Shown here one piece after another: positions 6,402 through 12,871 of a stretch of DNA of 15,637 nucleotides. The notes beneath the pieces were generated by a model. It was not told where the DNA came from. It worked only from the letters and a program-made list of their open reading frames with translations, and did not search any database. The position numbers were made by a program, and so were the translations under genes. Source of the DNA: an uncultured Solobacterium sp. (lineage in GTDB: Bacteria > Bacillota_I > Bacilli_A > Erysipelotrichales > Erysipelotrichaceae); NCBI GenBank assembly GCA_900547815.1, contig URHY01000053.1, positions 1-15,637 on the forward strand, read 5' to 3'. Each line of letters begins with the position of its first letter. Position 1 is the first letter of the stretch.

Positions 6402-6791
6402 ATGCAGCAATTAGAAAATAATGCATACTTTTGGCAAAAACTTGATACGCTATTGTTATCTAGCAGTTGTACGATTGACCGACCCAAAGGAAGTACTCAC
6501 TATAAATTTACAAATTTAGTTTATCCTGTGGATTACGGTTTTCTTTCAGATACATTTGGTTCAGATCAAAAACCAATTGATGTTTTCAAAGGTTCTATCG
6601 CAACAAATAATGTAGATGCGATTGTAATTACAGCTGACATTTTGAAAAAAGATTGTATTGTAAAATTATTAGTGGGTTGTACAGAAGAAGAAACAATGCG
6701 TATTCTAGAATTCTTAGATCAAACAGAGTTCCAAAAGGCTATTTTAGTACGTAGAGGTAATGAGACGCCTTCTTGGTCAAATAATGATTAA
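6402..6791 (+). CDS. Inorganic pyrophosphatase-like protein, degenerate active site
   Basis: This 129-residue protein resembles the family I soluble pyrophosphatase fold in shortened form. Visible marks are IDRPKGSTHYK (25-35), YPVDYGFL (41-48, like the YP.NYG.. of the enzyme), SDQKPIDVF (54-62, like DGDP.DVL) and DILKKDCIVKLLVGC (79-93). Compared with the E. coli enzyme, the middle aspartate of DGDPVD is replaced by K57, and I cannot find counterparts of the catalytic glutamate and arginine near the N-terminus; D55, D60 and probably D84 remain. Short Firmicute homologues are commonly labelled inorganic pyrophosphatase. I am fairly sure of the family but doubt that it hydrolyses pyrophosphate as the classical enzyme does. 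ATG at 6402 follows AGGAGG; it is a single-gene unit with its own promoter and terminator. Confidence 0.75.
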   Translation: MQQLENNAYFWQKLDTLLLSSSCTIDRPKGSTHYKFTNLVYPVDYGFLSDTFGSDQKPIDVFKGSIATNNVDAIVITADILKKDCIVKLLVGCTEEETMRILEFLDQTEFQKAILVRRGNETPSWSNND

Positions 6792-6797
6792 AGAATG

Positions 6798-6829
6798 AAA
6801 GACAAGTCTTAGGATTTGTCTTTTTTTTT
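6798..6829 (+). terminator. Intrinsic terminator
   Basis: A 9-bp stem (AAAGACAAG at 6798-6806 with TTTGTCTTT at 6815-6823, one G-T pair) with an 8-nt loop is followed by a T run to 6829. It ends the pyrophosphatase-like gene. Confidence 0.85.
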
Positions 6830-6893
6830 ATGCAATTTAATGGAAAAACAAAGCTAGTTGTTCTAGAATAAAAGTAGATAGGAGGTCTTTATT

Positions 6894-7436
6894 ATGGAAT
6901 TAAAAGGATCAAAAACAGAAAAAAATTTAATGGCTGCTTTTGCAGGTGAATCTCAGGCATGTGTTAAGTATCAATATTATGCTTCACAAGCTAAAAAAGA
7001 TGGTTATGTAAAGATTCAGAACATTTTCACTGAAACATCCAATAATGAAAAAGAACATGCTAAATTATGGTTTAAAGCTTTACATGGTGGAAAGGTGCCT
7101 ACAACTGCGGAAAACTTAAAAGATGCGGCAGCTGGTGAAAATTACGAATGGACTGATATGTATGCAACAATGGCTAAAGAAGCTCGTGAAGAAGGATTTG
7201 ACGATATTGCAGCCTTGTTTGAGGGTGTAGGAGCTATTGAAAAACATCACGAAGCTCGTTATAAAGCTATGTTGAAAGATGTAGAAGAAAATGCGATGTT
7301 TAAAAAATCGACTTCAACTGTATGGATTTGTTTAAACTGTGGACACATTCACTATGGTGAAACAGCTCCAGAAGTATGTCCAGTATGTAATCATCCACAA
7401 GCATATTTCCAAGAATTAAAAGATCATTACGAATAA
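6894..7436 (+). CDS. Rubrerythrin
   Basis: Rubrerythrin is a cytoplasmic non-heme iron peroxidase that removes hydrogen peroxide in anaerobes, using electrons from rubredoxin or related carriers. The 180 residues hold a ferritin-like four-helix domain (about 1-135) with diiron ligands E19 (AFAGESQA), E52/H55 (NEKEHAK), E99 or E100 (AREEG), E110 and E116/H119 ([11 protein letters not shown]). A C-terminal rubredoxin-like domain follows (about 143-178) with CLNCG (C146, C149) and CPVC (C162, C165). All key ligands are present. The ATG at 6894 has AGGAGGT upstream, and it is a monocistronic unit between two terminators. A TAGAAT at 6864-6869 may be its -10. I see no clear PerR box. A rubrerythrin implies an anaerobic or oxygen-sensitive host. 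Confidence 0.96.
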   Translation: MELKGSKTEKNLMAAFAGESQACVKYQYYASQAKKDGYVKIQNIFTETSNNEKEHAKLWFKALHGGKVPTTAENLKDAAAGENYEWTDMYATMAKEAREEGFDDIAALFEGVGAIEKHHEARYKAMLKDVEENAMFKKSTSTVWICLNCGHIHYGETAPEVCPVCNHPQAYFQELKDHYE

Positions 7437-7447
7437 TAATATCTCGA

Positions 7448-7467
7448 GGCAGCTTAGGTTGCCTTTT
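7448..7467 (+). terminator. Intrinsic terminator
   Basis: GGCAGC (7448-7453) pairs with GTTGCC (7458-7463) around the loop TTAG and is followed by TTTT. It ends the rubrerythrin message. Confidence 0.65.
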
Positions 7468-7484
7468 CTTATCCTTGAAAGTTG

Positions 7485-7493
7485 TGCTAAAAT
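7485..7493 (+). promoter_or_regulatory. Extended -10 promoter, apparently giving a leaderless mRNA
   Basis: TGCTAAAAT at 7485-7493 is an extended -10 without a good -35. Exactly six bases lie between its last T and the ATG at 7500, the same geometry as before glycerate kinase, and no ribosome site precedes the ATG. Confidence 0.55.
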
Positions 7494-7499
7494 AATTCT

Positions 7500-7748
7500 A
7501 TGGAAATAATAGAGGCAATTGAAAAATTAAAAGACAATCATGCACTAATATGTTTAGAGAATCGTGCGTTGATTAAAATGGAAAAAGAAAAAATTTATAT
7601 ATGGCATAGTCAGTGGCATTCAAAGCTTTCAAGAAATGATTTTATTTCATTATTTCAACAGAATACATTTGAAGTTTATGATAATGATCATGGTATTGAT
7701 ATGGAAAAAGATGAAGAGTATTATGCATGGCGAAATCGCTACTTGTAG
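7500..7748 (+). CDS. Unknown 82-residue protein upstream of flavodoxin
   Basis: I do not recognise this protein. It is 82 residues, soluble, rich in charged and aromatic residues, with the order: amphipathic helix (EIIEAIEKLKDN), two short strands (ALICLENRALIKMEKEKIYIW), a helix (SRNDFISLFQQN), a strand and an acidic tail ending EEYYAWRNRYL. The alternating strand pattern suggests a small alpha/beta domain. There is no cysteine cluster, signal or membrane segment. It starts at the predicted transcription start and ends 14 bases before the flavodoxin gene, so the two are probably co-transcribed; that makes an accessory role to the flavodoxin a reasonable guess but no more. The consistent codon use and tight spacing argue that it is a real gene. 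Confidence 0.7.
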   Translation: MEIIEAIEKLKDNHALICLENRALIKMEKEKIYIWHSQWHSKLSRNDFISLFQQNTFEVYDNDHGIDMEKDEEYYAWRNRYL

Positions 7749-7762
7749 AAAGGATATATTTT

Positions 7763-8224
7763 ATGATAGGAATTGTATATAGTTCAAAAACAGGAAATAC
7801 ACAATCTTTGGCAAACAGTTTGAATTTTATGGAATCAAAGTATTGTGTATCTGTAGAAGATGCAAAAAATTTAGAACCTGTAGATTTATTATGCATTGGA
7901 TTCTGGTGTGACAAGGGAGATTGTGATGATCAAATGAAACAATATCTTTCTACACTACGAAATCAAAATGTTTTCTTGTTTGGAACAGCTGGTTTTGGTA
8001 AGTCTAAAGAATATTTTGAGATGATTTTAAAAAATGTTCAAAGTCATTTAGATGCATCCAATTGTGTAAAGGGAACTTGGATGTGCCAGGGTAAGATGCC
8101 TTTGGCAATTCGCACAAAGTTTGAATCGAATCCTGAAATGTTGAAGAATTTTGATGAGGCTTTAAAACATCCAAACGATAAAGATGTAGATAATTTAATG
8201 AAATCTGTTAATGAAGCGTTGTAG
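7763..8224 (+). CDS. Short-chain flavodoxin family protein, BilS-like
   Basis: A 153-residue flavodoxin-fold protein that should bind FMN and carry electrons in the cytoplasm. The phosphate loop SSKTGNT (7-13) is typical. Further marks are GFWCDKG (46-52), FGTAGFG (73-79) and MCQGKMP (107-113), with a C-terminal HPND-KDVDN segment. These match my recollection of the BilS-type flavodoxins that accompany the gut bilirubin reductase BilR in some Firmicutes, but no bilR-like gene is present in the window, so the partner is unknown. I choose the ATG at 7763: AAAGGA lies eight bases upstream and the protein then begins with the first beta strand; a frame extending 12 codons upstream overlaps the preceding gene and lacks a ribosome site. 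The last codons form part of a terminator stem. Confidence 0.85.
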   Translation: MIGIVYSSKTGNTQSLANSLNFMESKYCVSVEDAKNLEPVDLLCIGFWCDKGDCDDQMKQYLSTLRNQNVFLFGTAGFGKSKEYFEMILKNVQSHLDASNCVKGTWMCQGKMPLAIRTKFESNPEMLKNFDEALKHPNDKDVDNLMKSVNEAL

Positions 8225-8238
8225 AAGACGCTTTTTTT
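8214..8238 (+). terminator. Intrinsic terminator overlapping flavodoxin stop
   Basis: AAGCGT (8214-8219) pairs with ACGCTT (8228-8233) around an 8-nt loop that contains the stop codon, followed by a T run to 8238. Confidence 0.7.
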
Positions 8239-8266
8239 CATGTTGACATATCCGATATATAATATT

Positions 8267-8298
8267 GACTTTACAACTGTCTTGTCAGATGTAAAGTC
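8267..8298. promoter_or_regulatory. 32-bp near-palindrome, candidate NiaR operator of the nad operon
   Basis: The left half GACTTTACAACTGTCT and the reverse complement of the right half, GACTTTACATCTGACA, agree at 13 of 16 positions; the outer 9 bp (GACTTTACA/TGTAAAGTC) are perfect. It covers the -35 (TTGTCA, 8282-8287) of the nadA promoter, where a bound repressor would block RNA polymerase. The NiaR-type repressor encoded at the end of the operon is the natural candidate to bind it. The symmetry is seen; the regulator assignment is inferred. Confidence 0.7.
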
Positions 8299-8310
8299 TG
8301 GGTGTATAAT
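8282..8310 (+). promoter_or_regulatory. Promoter of the nadA-nadB-nadC-niaR operon
   Basis: TTGTCA (8282-8287) and TATAAT (8305-8310) are separated by exactly 17 bp. The start is expected near 8317, giving a leader of about 30 nt with AGGGAGG before nadA. The -35 lies in the centre of the palindrome at 8267-8298. Confidence 0.8.
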
Positions 8311-8346
8311 TCAAAACGGTAAAATTTTTTAAGGGAGGAAAATTCC

Positions 8347-9252
8347 ATGTCTTTAAAGGAAGATGTATTGAAATTAAAAAAGGAAAAAAATGCGATTATT
8401 TTAGCGCATTATTATGTAGATGGAGCTGTACAAGATGTAGCTGATTTCGTTGGGGATTCTTATGCTTTGGCAAAGAAAGCTAAAACAACAGATGCAGATA
8501 TTATTGTGTTTGCGGGCGTTAAATTTATGGGTGAAAGTGCTAAAATGTTGAATCCAGAAAAGAAAGTATTAATGCCAGATTTAAATGCAGATTGTCCAAT
8601 GGCACATATGGCAAGTAAAGCTGTTATTAAGAAAATGAAAGAAGAATATGAAGATCTAGCGGTTGTATGTTATATCAACTCAACGGTTGAATTAAAAACA
8701 ATGGCTGATATTTGTGTAACTAGTTCAAACGCAGTGAAGATCGTTCGCTCACTTCCAAATAAAAATATTTTCTTTATTCCAGACGGAAACTTGGGAGCTT
8801 ATGTAAAGAAACAAGTACCTGAAAAGAATATTATTTTAAATGATGGATATTGCATTACACATAAGCGTGTGACATTAAAAGATGTTGAAAAAGCACGTGA
8901 AGAACATCCAAATGTTCCAATTATCGTACATCCTGAATGTGTTAACGAAGTTGTTGAGGCAACAGATTTTGCAGGGAGTACTTCAGAATTGATTCAATAT
9001 ACAGTGGATAATCCAAGTAAAGAATTTGTGATTGGCACTGAACTTGGTGTCCTTCATGAAATGCAGTTACGCTCACCAGAGAAGACTTTCTATCCATTAA
9101 CAGATAAATTGATCTGTATGAATATGAAGAAGGTTTCTTTAGAAAAAGTTTATGATTGCTTGTTGAATGAAACAAACGAAGTATTTGTAGATGAAGAAGT
9201 GAAGGCTATGGCTGAAAAATCATTAGATAGAATGTTGGAGTTGGCAAAATAG
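8347..9252 (+). CDS. nadA: Quinolinate synthase
   Basis: NadA condenses iminoaspartate (from NadB) with dihydroxyacetone phosphate to quinolinate, using an oxygen-sensitive [4Fe-4S] cluster. The 301 residues match the compact NadA form. It begins with the typical ILAHYYV (18-24) and DFVGDSYALA (33-42) segments. The three cluster cysteines appear as C83 (ADCPMAHM), C169 (DGYCITH) and C257 (KLICMNMKK). HPEC (195-198), DFAGSTS (207-213) and IGTELGVLHEM (229-239) are the usual substrate-site segments. ATG at 8347 has a strong AGGGAGG upstream. It is the first gene of the operon, under a promoter overlapped by a long palindrome, and nadB starts one base after its stop. Confidence 0.97.
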   Translation: MSLKEDVLKLKKEKNAIILAHYYVDGAVQDVADFVGDSYALAKKAKTTDADIIVFAGVKFMGESAKMLNPEKKVLMPDLNADCPMAHMASKAVIKKMKEEYEDLAVVCYINSTVELKTMADICVTSSNAVKIVRSLPNKNIFFIPDGNLGAYVKKQVPEKNIILNDGYCITHKRVTLKDVEKAREEHPNVPIIVHPECVNEVVEATDFAGSTSELIQYTVDNPSKEFVIGTELGVLHEMQLRSPEKTFYPLTDKLICMNMKKVSLEKVYDCLLNETNEVFVDEEVKAMAEKSLDRMLELAK

Positions 9253-9253
9253 T

Positions 9254-10546
9254 ATGGAAAAGTTAGAGGCAGATATAATTATTGTTGGAACCGGAGCAAG
9301 TGGATTGTTTGCAGCTTTGCATGTTCCAAGTGATAAAAAGGTCATTATGTTGACAAAATCAGATGCTGAAAATAGTGATTCATTTTTAGCACAAGGCGGA
9401 ATTTGTGTATTAAGAGACAAAAATGATTTTGATTCTTTTATGGAAGATACCATGAAGGCAGGACATTATGAAAATCGTAAAGAATCTGTTGAAATCATGA
9501 TCAATTCGAGTCGTGATATTATTAATGAATTGATTGGATACGGTGTTGATTTTGCAACTAAAGATGGAGAACTAGATTACACACGTGAAGGAGCACACTC
9601 TAAACCACGTATTTTATTCCATGAAGATATTACAGGAAAAGAAATCACATCCACTTTATTAGATACGGTTCGTAAGTTAGAGAATGTTACAATCATGGAA
9701 TATGTAACGATGACAGACATTATTGAAAAAGATAATGTTTGTTATGGAGTTTTGGCAAAAGATGCCAACAACAATGAAATGTGCATTGAAGCAGGTTATA
9801 CGATCTTTGCGTGTGGAGGAATTGGAGGATTGTATAATCATTCTACAAATTATCCACACTTAACAGGAGATGCCATCGCGATTGCCATTCAACATGGTAT
9901 CCAGTTAGAAAATGTGGATTATGTACAGATTCACCCAACAACTTTATATACAAAGAAAAAAGGAAGAGCCTTCCTTATTAGTGAATCGGTTCGTGGTGAA
10001 GGGGCAAAGCTTTATGGAAAAGACGGAAAGCGTTTTGCGAATGAAGTATTGCCACGTGACATCATGACACAAAAGATTCGTGAACAAATGAAAAAAGATG
10101 ATATGCCTTATGTTTGGATGGATATGACAGTTTTGGGTGAAGAAATCATCAAAAACCATTTTCCTCATATTTATGAAAAGTGCTTAGAAGAAGGATATGA
10201 CTGTACAAAAGAGTGGATTCCAGTTACGCCAGCTCAACACTATTTTATGGGTGGAATTCATGTAGATAAAGATTCGCGTACTTCTATGTCACACTTATAT
10301 GCGGTAGGAGAAACTAGCTGTAATGGAGTTCATGGAAAAAATCGCTTGGCTAGTAACTCATTACTTGAATCTTTAGTGTGGGGTAAAAGAGCAGTTGTTG
10401 ATTTATTGAAAAAGGAACCGGCTTATACAAGTGATTTTGATTGTTTGGCAAATGCGACTAAGTCACATCAATTATCAAATCAAGAAAAGATGTACCATGA
10501 TATGGTACTTGAAGAAATAGAAAGAGAGAGGCAAGCTCGTGGATAA
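9254..10546 (+). CDS. nadB: L-aspartate oxidase (short form)
   Basis: NadB oxidises L-aspartate to iminoaspartate with FAD, supplying NadA. The N-terminal FAD motif IIIVGTGASGLFAAL (8-22) is clear, followed by SFLAQGGI (43-50), REGAHSKPRILFHEDITGKEI (about 111-131), VQIHPT (224-229), SESVRGEGAKLYG (243-255), RFANEVLPRDI (260-270), HYFMGGIHVD (329-338) and VGETSCNGVHGKNRLASNSLLE (about 351-372). These cover the flavin and substrate arginine/histidine sites of the succinate dehydrogenase/fumarate reductase flavoprotein family. At 430 residues it is about 100 shorter than E. coli NadB, lacking most of the C-terminal helical domain; the stop is a true gene end because nadC begins there, with an 8-base overlap. 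The gene order with nadA and nadC makes aspartate oxidase more likely than fumarate reductase. Confidence 0.94.
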   Translation: MEKLEADIIIVGTGASGLFAALHVPSDKKVIMLTKSDAENSDSFLAQGGICVLRDKNDFDSFMEDTMKAGHYENRKESVEIMINSSRDIINELIGYGVDFATKDGELDYTREGAHSKPRILFHEDITGKEITSTLLDTVRKLENVTIMEYVTMTDIIEKDNVCYGVLAKDANNNEMCIEAGYTIFACGGIGGLYNHSTNYPHLTGDAIAIAIQHGIQLENVDYVQIHPTTLYTKKKGRAFLISESVRGEGAKLYGKDGKRFANEVLPRDIMTQKIREQMKKDDMPYVWMDMTVLGEEIIKNHFPHIYEKCLEEGYDCTKEWIPVTPAQHYFMGGIHVDKDSRTSMSHLYAVGETSCNGVHGKNRLASNSLLESLVWGKRAVVDLLKKEPAYTSDFDCLANATKSHQLSNQEKMYHDMVLEEIERERQARG

Positions 10547-11390
10547 AAATACAATGCGTTTAAATGTGGATCACTTATTGATCCAAGCTTTGCAGGAAGA
10601 TATTACAAGTGAAGATGTTTCAACAAATGCAGTGATGCCTTCCTATCAATATGGGCAGGTACAATTGATCTGTAAAGAAGATGGAATTGTTGCAGGTCTT
10701 GAAGTGTTTGAAAGAGTCTTTTATTTGTTAGATGAAAACATGAAAGTAAAATTCTATGTAAAAGATGGGGACGCTGTTAAGAACGGTCAATTGTTAGCTG
10801 AAGTATTTGGCGATATTCGTGTTCTTTTATCAGGAGAAAGAACGGCTTTGAATTATCTTCAAAGAATGAGTGGTATTGCCACATATACAAATCGTGTCGT
10901 ATCTTACTTAAAGGGTTCAAAGACAAAGTTATTAGATACAAGAAAAACAACGCCAAATATGCGTGTTTTTGAAAAATATGCAGTTCGTGTTGGTGGTGGA
11001 AACAATCATCGATATAACTTATCAGATGGTGTTATGTTAAAAGATAATCATATTGCTGCGGCTGGTTCTATCACAAATGCAGTTAAGATGGCAAAGGATT
11101 ATGCTTCTTTTGTTCGTAAAATTGAAGTAGAAGTTGAAACTTTAGAACAAGTTAAGGAAGCTGTTGAAGCTGGTGCTGATATAATTATGTTGGATAACAT
11201 GAGTGTTGAAAATATGAAAAAAGCAATTGAAATCATCGATGGAAGAGCCGAAACAGAATGTTCTGGAAATGTCACAAAAGAAAATATTGAAAAATTAACA
11301 GCATTAGGTGTGGACTATATTTCAAGTGGTGCCCTAACGCATTCAGCACCAATTTTAGATTTGTCTTTAAAAAACTTGCAGGTGAAATAA
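10539..11390 (+). CDS. nadC: Nicotinate-nucleotide pyrophosphorylase (quinolinate phosphoribosyltransferase)
   Basis: NadC converts quinolinate and PRPP to nicotinate mononucleotide, CO2 and pyrophosphate. The 283-residue protein is full length. It shows the N-terminal LIQALQEDITSEDVST segment (14-29), SGERTALNYLQRMSGIAT (98-115), LLDTRKTTPNMR (131-142), KYAVRVGGGNNHRYNLSDG (146-164), MLKDNHI (166-172), EVEVETLEQ (about 195-203), MLDNM and DYISSGALTH near the C-terminus, all typical. I use the GTG at 10539, which has AGAGAGG about seven bases upstream and overlaps nadB by 8 bases; an ATG five codons later is a possible alternative. niaR begins directly after its stop codon. Confidence 0.96.
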   Translation: MDKNTMRLNVDHLLIQALQEDITSEDVSTNAVMPSYQYGQVQLICKEDGIVAGLEVFERVFYLLDENMKVKFYVKDGDAVKNGQLLAEVFGDIRVLLSGERTALNYLQRMSGIATYTNRVVSYLKGSKTKLLDTRKTTPNMRVFEKYAVRVGGGNNHRYNLSDGVMLKDNHIAAAGSITNAVKMAKDYASFVRKIEVEVETLEQVKEAVEAGADIIMLDNMSVENMKKAIEIIDGRAETECSGNVTKENIEKLTALGVDYISSGALTHSAPILDLSLKNLQVK

Positions 11391-11897
11391 ATGGAAAAAG
11401 AAGCTAGACTTCAAGCCATTTATGACACAATCTCAAAAAGTGAGGTGCCAGTTTCTGGAAGTGCACTTTCAAAAAAATTTCGTGTATCAAGACAAGTCAT
11501 TGTGCAAGATATTGCTTTATTAAAGGCAAGAAATGTTCATATTTATGCGACACACAAAGGATATGTATGCTCACCTCAAAGAGTTCGAAGAGTATTTTCA
11601 TGTTACCATTTGAATAATTGTATGGAAGAAGAAATGAATGCAATCGTAGATTGTGGTGGCTGTATTGAAAATGTATTTGTCAAACACAATGTGTATGGCA
11701 AGTTAGAGGCAAAGATGAATATTAGTTCTAGAAAACAAGTCAAAGAATTTATCGATTCTATTTCACAGAATCGGGCAAAGCCTTTAACAGATTTAACGAG
11801 CGGATATCATTGTCATACGGTGAGTGCACAATCAAAGGAAGATTTAGATTCAATTGAGGAATCATTAAGAAAACTTCATATTTTACAAGAGGCCTAA
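11391..11897 (+). CDS. niaR: NiaR-type transcription repressor of NAD synthesis (HTH_11 + 3H domain)
   Basis: This 168-residue protein has an N-terminal winged helix (about 5-60: LQAIYDTISKSEVPVSGSAL, SRQVIVQDIALLK) and a C-terminal 3H domain (about 70-165) with the namesake histidines, seen as H99 (VKHNVYG), H140 and H142 (GYHCHTVSA) and perhaps H73. 3H proteins of this type are metal-dependent repressors that sense nicotinic acid and shut NAD synthesis and niacin uptake genes. Here it is the last gene of nadABC, starting right after nadC, so it very likely controls its own operon through the palindrome at 8267-8298. The stop codon lies in the loop of the operon's terminator. The direct evidence is the domain pattern and context; ligand and operator are inferred. 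Confidence 0.92.
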   Translation: MEKEARLQAIYDTISKSEVPVSGSALSKKFRVSRQVIVQDIALLKARNVHIYATHKGYVCSPQRVRRVFSCYHLNNCMEEEMNAIVDCGGCIENVFVKHNVYGKLEAKMNISSRKQVKEFIDSISQNRAKPLTDLTSGYHCHTVSAQSKEDLDSIEESLRKLHILQEA

Positions 11898-11909
11898 TGG
11901 CCTCTTTTA
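11887..11909 (+). terminator. Intrinsic terminator of the nad operon
   Basis: AAGAGGCC (11887-11894) pairs perfectly with GGCCTCTT (11899-11906) around TAAT, which contains the niaR stop codon, followed by TTT. Confidence 0.85.
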
Positions 11910-11918
11910 TGATAGAAT
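11910..11918 (+). promoter_or_regulatory. Probable extended -10 for the CPBP gene
   Basis: TGATAGAAT directly after the nad terminator is an extended -10 element; no good -35 is seen because the terminator occupies that position. Start expected near 11925. Confidence 0.45.
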
Positions 11919-11941
11919 GAATTTAGAAAGTAGTGATTTTT

Positions 11942-12838
11942 ATGGAACAACCACCAAAATTTATGCCTGATAAAGAAATGAGTAAAATAGGCAGCTCATT
12001 ATGGCTATATATCATTATGCAGCTGACACTCTCTTTTTTGTTTAGCTTTGTAGCCATGCCTTTAATCATGTATTCTTTGTATTATGATTATTCTGCAATC
12101 AATGCATGTATAGAAATGATGATTTCTTTTATATCTGGAATCATCCTGTTATGGTTTATGAGTAATTCTTTTAAACGAGGTATCAAAGATTTGAAGTTTA
12201 CATTTAAACCCAAAGAGACAATAGATACAGTTGCCATGATGTATTTTTTGAATTATGCGATAGGTATTATTGGTGTTTTATTATCAAAATTTGGATTACC
12301 GGATACAAGCCCAGATTTCTCATTAAATGGAAGTTTACTCTACAACACTTTTACTTTTATCAGTGTTGTCATACTTGCACCTATATTTGAAGAATTGATA
12401 TTTAGAGGTATGATTCTGCAAACATTGTCTAAATATAATAAAATGTTCGCCATTGTTGTGACATCATTATTATTTGGATTGCTACACTTGAATATGACGC
12501 AAGCCATACCTGCTTTCTTTATGAGTCTAGTACTATGTTACATGTACCTTAAATCGGATAGTATTTTAGTTACTATATTAGCTCATGCAGGTAATAACTT
12601 TTTAGCTCTAATGTCGGCTTATTCAAATAATATTATGATTACAGTTTTAGTACTGTCACTAGTGATTTATGGATTAATCACAGTGGTATTAAAGTCAAAA
12701 GAAATCAATGAATTTATTAAAGAAGAGAAGACAAATGATAATTGGTATGCGAGATTCTTTAAGCGAATCCCCAACATTCTGTATTTAATATTTACGATTC
12801 TTTGGATTGTCATTTCATTATTCATGAATATGTTTTAA
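11942..12838 (+). CDS. CPBP family intramembrane glutamic endopeptidase
   Basis: A 298-residue membrane protein of the CPBP (CAAX protease/bacteriocin-processing, Abi) family, with about seven or eight hydrophobic segments. The three family motifs are complete: FEELIFRG (149-156) with the catalytic glutamates E150/E151 and R155, FGLLHLN (178-184) with H182, and AHAGNN (214-219) with H215 and N219. Members cleave within the membrane and include prenyl-protein proteases and bacteriocin immunity proteins; the substrate here is unknown and no bacteriocin gene is adjacent. I choose the ATG at 11942 (AGAAAG 11 bases upstream); a GTG three codons earlier is possible but lies only two bases after that site. 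It is a single gene between two terminators. Confidence 0.88.
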   Translation: MEQPPKFMPDKEMSKIGSSLWLYIIMQLTLSFLFSFVAMPLIMYSLYYDYSAINACIEMMISFISGIILLWFMSNSFKRGIKDLKFTFKPKETIDTVAMMYFLNYAIGIIGVLLSKFGLPDTSPDFSLNGSLLYNTFTFISVVILAPIFEELIFRGMILQTLSKYNKMFAIVVTSLLFGLLHLNMTQAIPAFFMSLVLCYMYLKSDSILVTILAHAGNNFLALMSAYSNNIMITVLVLSLVIYGLITVVLKSKEINEFIKEEKTNDNWYARFFKRIPNILYLIFTILWIVISLFMNMF

Positions 12839-12842
12839 AAAG

Positions 12843-12871
12843 AGGACATCTCCTATTATTGGAAATGTCCT
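12843..12871. terminator. Terminator between convergent genes
   Basis: AGGACATCTCC (12843-12853) pairs with GGAAATGTCCT (12861-12871) with one mismatch around a 7-nt loop. The T-rich tail is better on the minus strand (after the DUF2130 gene) than on the plus strand, but it can serve both. Confidence 0.7.

Noticed and set aside
8243..8263. TTGACA (8243-8248) and TATAAT (8258-8263) as the nadA promoter
   Set aside because: Both hexamers are near consensus but only 9 bp apart, too close to work together; TTGTCA-17-TATAAT at 8282-8310 is correctly spaced.
11942..12838. Bacteriocin immunity locus built from the CPBP protease and the PedC-like thioredoxin lipoprotein
   Set aside because: The two genes are 7 kb apart and no bacteriocin precursor or peptide transporter is present.
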